Assembly (NCBI GenBank): GCA_016926495.1
Contig: JAFGOL010000057.1
Span: 1 to 8,055 of the forward strand
DNA from: Oligoflexia bacterium
GTDB lineage: Bacteria > Bdellovibrionota > JAFGOL01
Direction: 5' to 3'
Length of the DNA: 8,055 nucleotides
The stretch's first letter is position 1. Every line of letters starts with the position of its first letter. This document shows positions 7,197-8,055 of the stretch, piece after piece. The notes under the pieces were generated by a model that ran no database searches, was not told the origin of the DNA, and worked only from the letters and a program-made list of their open reading frames with translations. The translations under genes and the position numbers were made by a program.

Positions 7197-7685
7197 TTAT
7201 TTATCGTCAAAATTCCTGTTTACCGTTGATACGGCAATAACCGCAATGCCCTCTTTCCTGCCCGTAAACCCCATCTTTTCGTTTGTTTTGGCCTTGACGT
7301 TGATCCTGTCCGCGCTTACACGCAGGGCTTCGGCGATATTTTTTTTGATTTTTTCGGAATGTTTTAAAATTCTGGGTTCTTCGGCAATGATGACAGCGTC
7401 AATATAAATAATATCAGCTTCTTTTTTAATGAGTTCATGTACCTGTTTTAAAAGCGCAATACTTGAGGCGCCCTTCCATTTCGGGTCTGTATCAGGAAAA
7501 AAATGCCCGATGTCCGGTTTTCCGCAGGCACCGAGTACGGAATCAATTATCGCGTGGCATAGTACGTCGGCGTCAGAGTGACCGTCCAGCCCCATCCCGT
7601 GCGGAATTTCAAGGCCGCCTATAATTAGCTTTCTTCCTTCGGTGAACCTGTGGCTGTCATACCCTATGCCTGTTACGTGCGCCAT
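7197..7685 (-). CDS. ispF: 2-C-methyl-D-erythritol 2,4-cyclodiphosphate synthase
   Basis: IspF converts CDP-methylerythritol 2-phosphate to methylerythritol cyclodiphosphate with release of CMP, a late step of the MEP pathway in the cytoplasm. The product is 162 residues, normal for the family, which forms trimers. The N-terminal GIGYDSHRF supplies metal ligands D10 and H12; [14 protein letters not shown] (35-48) holds the third ligand, H44; and [16 protein letters not shown] (133-148) is the nucleotide-binding signature. An in-frame start at 7733 would add 16 residues inside ispD; the ATG at 7685 is preferred because it gives the family's usual N terminus and has GGAG seven bases upstream. 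The gene starts four bases after the ispD stop and ends one base before the uvrB ATG. Confidence 0.97.
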   Translation of the reverse strand: MAHVTGIGYDSHRFTEGRKLIIGGLEIPHGMGLDGHSDADVLCHAIIDSVLGACGKPDIGHFFPDTDPKWKGASSIALLKQVHELIKKEADIIYIDAVIIAEEPRILKHSEKIKKNIAEALRVSADRINVKAKTNEKMGFTGRKEGIAVIAVSTVNRNFDDK

Positions 7686-7689
7686 TACT

Positions 7690-8055
7690 TCACTCCATGC
7701 CTGCAAGGATAGCTTCCGCAATTTTAAGGTCAACAGGAAAAGTTATTTTAATGTTTTCCTGCGAACCTTCAACTGCCGCAACTTCCCCGCCGAAATACTC
7801 GAATACTGCCGCGTCGTCTGTTATGTCCTTTTCCATGGGAAACTTTTTATAAAGCTCATAAAAAAGATTGAAACTGAAAACCTGGGGCGTCTGTACCCTT
7901 ACGAGTTCGCTTCTGCGGGGTGTCGAAGATATTTTTCCGTTTTCGGTTTTTTTGACGGTATCCGTGAGCGGTATTACCGGTATGGCCGCTCCGGACTTTT
8001 TCGCAGCGTTAAAGACATTGCTGATCACATCCTGACTGACCAGCGGCCTCGCGGC
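7690..8055 (-). CDS. ispD: 2-C-methyl-D-erythritol 4-phosphate cytidylyltransferase, C-terminal half (partial)
   Basis: IspD joins CTP and methylerythritol 4-phosphate to give CDP-methylerythritol. Only the last 121 residues are present; the frame is open to the window edge. The first visible residues, AARPL, belong to the conserved HDAARP motif. Further family landmarks are the V-x-D-T-V-K strand, R-V-Q-T-P-Q-V-F, the ITDDAAVFEYFGG segment (E. coli has TDEASALEY) and ENIKIT with the conserved lysine near the C terminus. The family is about 225-240 residues, so roughly half lies beyond base 8055. A GTG at 8028 is internal and not a real start. The stop is four bases from ispF, so the two genes are surely one transcription unit; a fused IspDF enzyme, known in some bacteria, is not present. 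Confidence 0.95.
   Translation of the reverse strand, partial: AARPLVSQDVISNVFNAAKKSGAAIPVIPLTDTVKKTENGKISSTPRRSELVRVQTPQVFSFNLFYELYKKFPMEKDITDDAAVFEYFGGEVAAVEGSQENIKITFPVDLKIAEAILAGME
7693..7696 (-). promoter_or_regulatory. Shine-Dalgarno site of ispF inside the end of ispD
   Basis: GGAG lies within the last two codons of ispD, seven bases before the ATG at 7685. It supports this start over the upstream in-frame start at 7733. Confidence 0.7.

Noticed and set aside
7686..7733. Longer ispF start at 7733, adding 16 residues
   Set aside because: The extra residues overlap ispD and are not part of the IspF fold; the ATG at 7685 has GGAG at a good distance and gives the usual N terminus.

Overview
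The window looks like bacterial chromosome. It carries the end of a housekeeping cluster of the non-mevalonate (MEP) isoprenoid pathway and nucleotide excision repair, followed by genes for exported proteins of unknown role. No RNA gene, insertion sequence, phage gene, CRISPR array or defence system is visible. Coding GC is in the high forties (sampled lines) on the minus strand and lower, roughly 40%, in the single plus-strand gene; the first 349 bases are about 35% GC. The organism cannot be placed from this sequence. The exported multidomain NHL and TPR proteins and the mixed-GC, lysine-rich coding suggest an uncultured or deep-branching lineage, but that is inference only.

Layout from right to left, the direction of transcription for most of the window: the C-terminal half of ispD (cut by the window edge), ispF, uvrB, a 929-residue exported protein with three tandem repeated beta-type domains and an NHL propeller, and a 341-residue exported TPR protein. 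These five genes lie on the minus strand with gaps of 4, 1, 44 and 16 bases and no obvious terminator between them, so they could be co-transcribed; the 44-base gap after uvrB holds a promoter-like sequence that could start a separate unit. The last gene, on the plus strand at 350-1312, encodes an exported 320-residue protein of unknown function. It converges on the TPR gene with only 15 bases between the stop codons. Bases 1-349 are AT-rich, hold no convincing gene, and probably contain the promoter and leader of that plus-strand gene.

IspD and IspF catalyse two steps of the MEP pathway to isopentenyl diphosphate, and UvrB is the damage-verification helicase-like subunit of UvrABC. The NHL and TPR proteins are both predicted to leave the cytoplasm and are tightly adjacent, so they may form a functional pair, perhaps a binding or scaffold module at the cell surface or in the periplasm. 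The repeated domain of the 929-residue protein is the most unusual element in the window.
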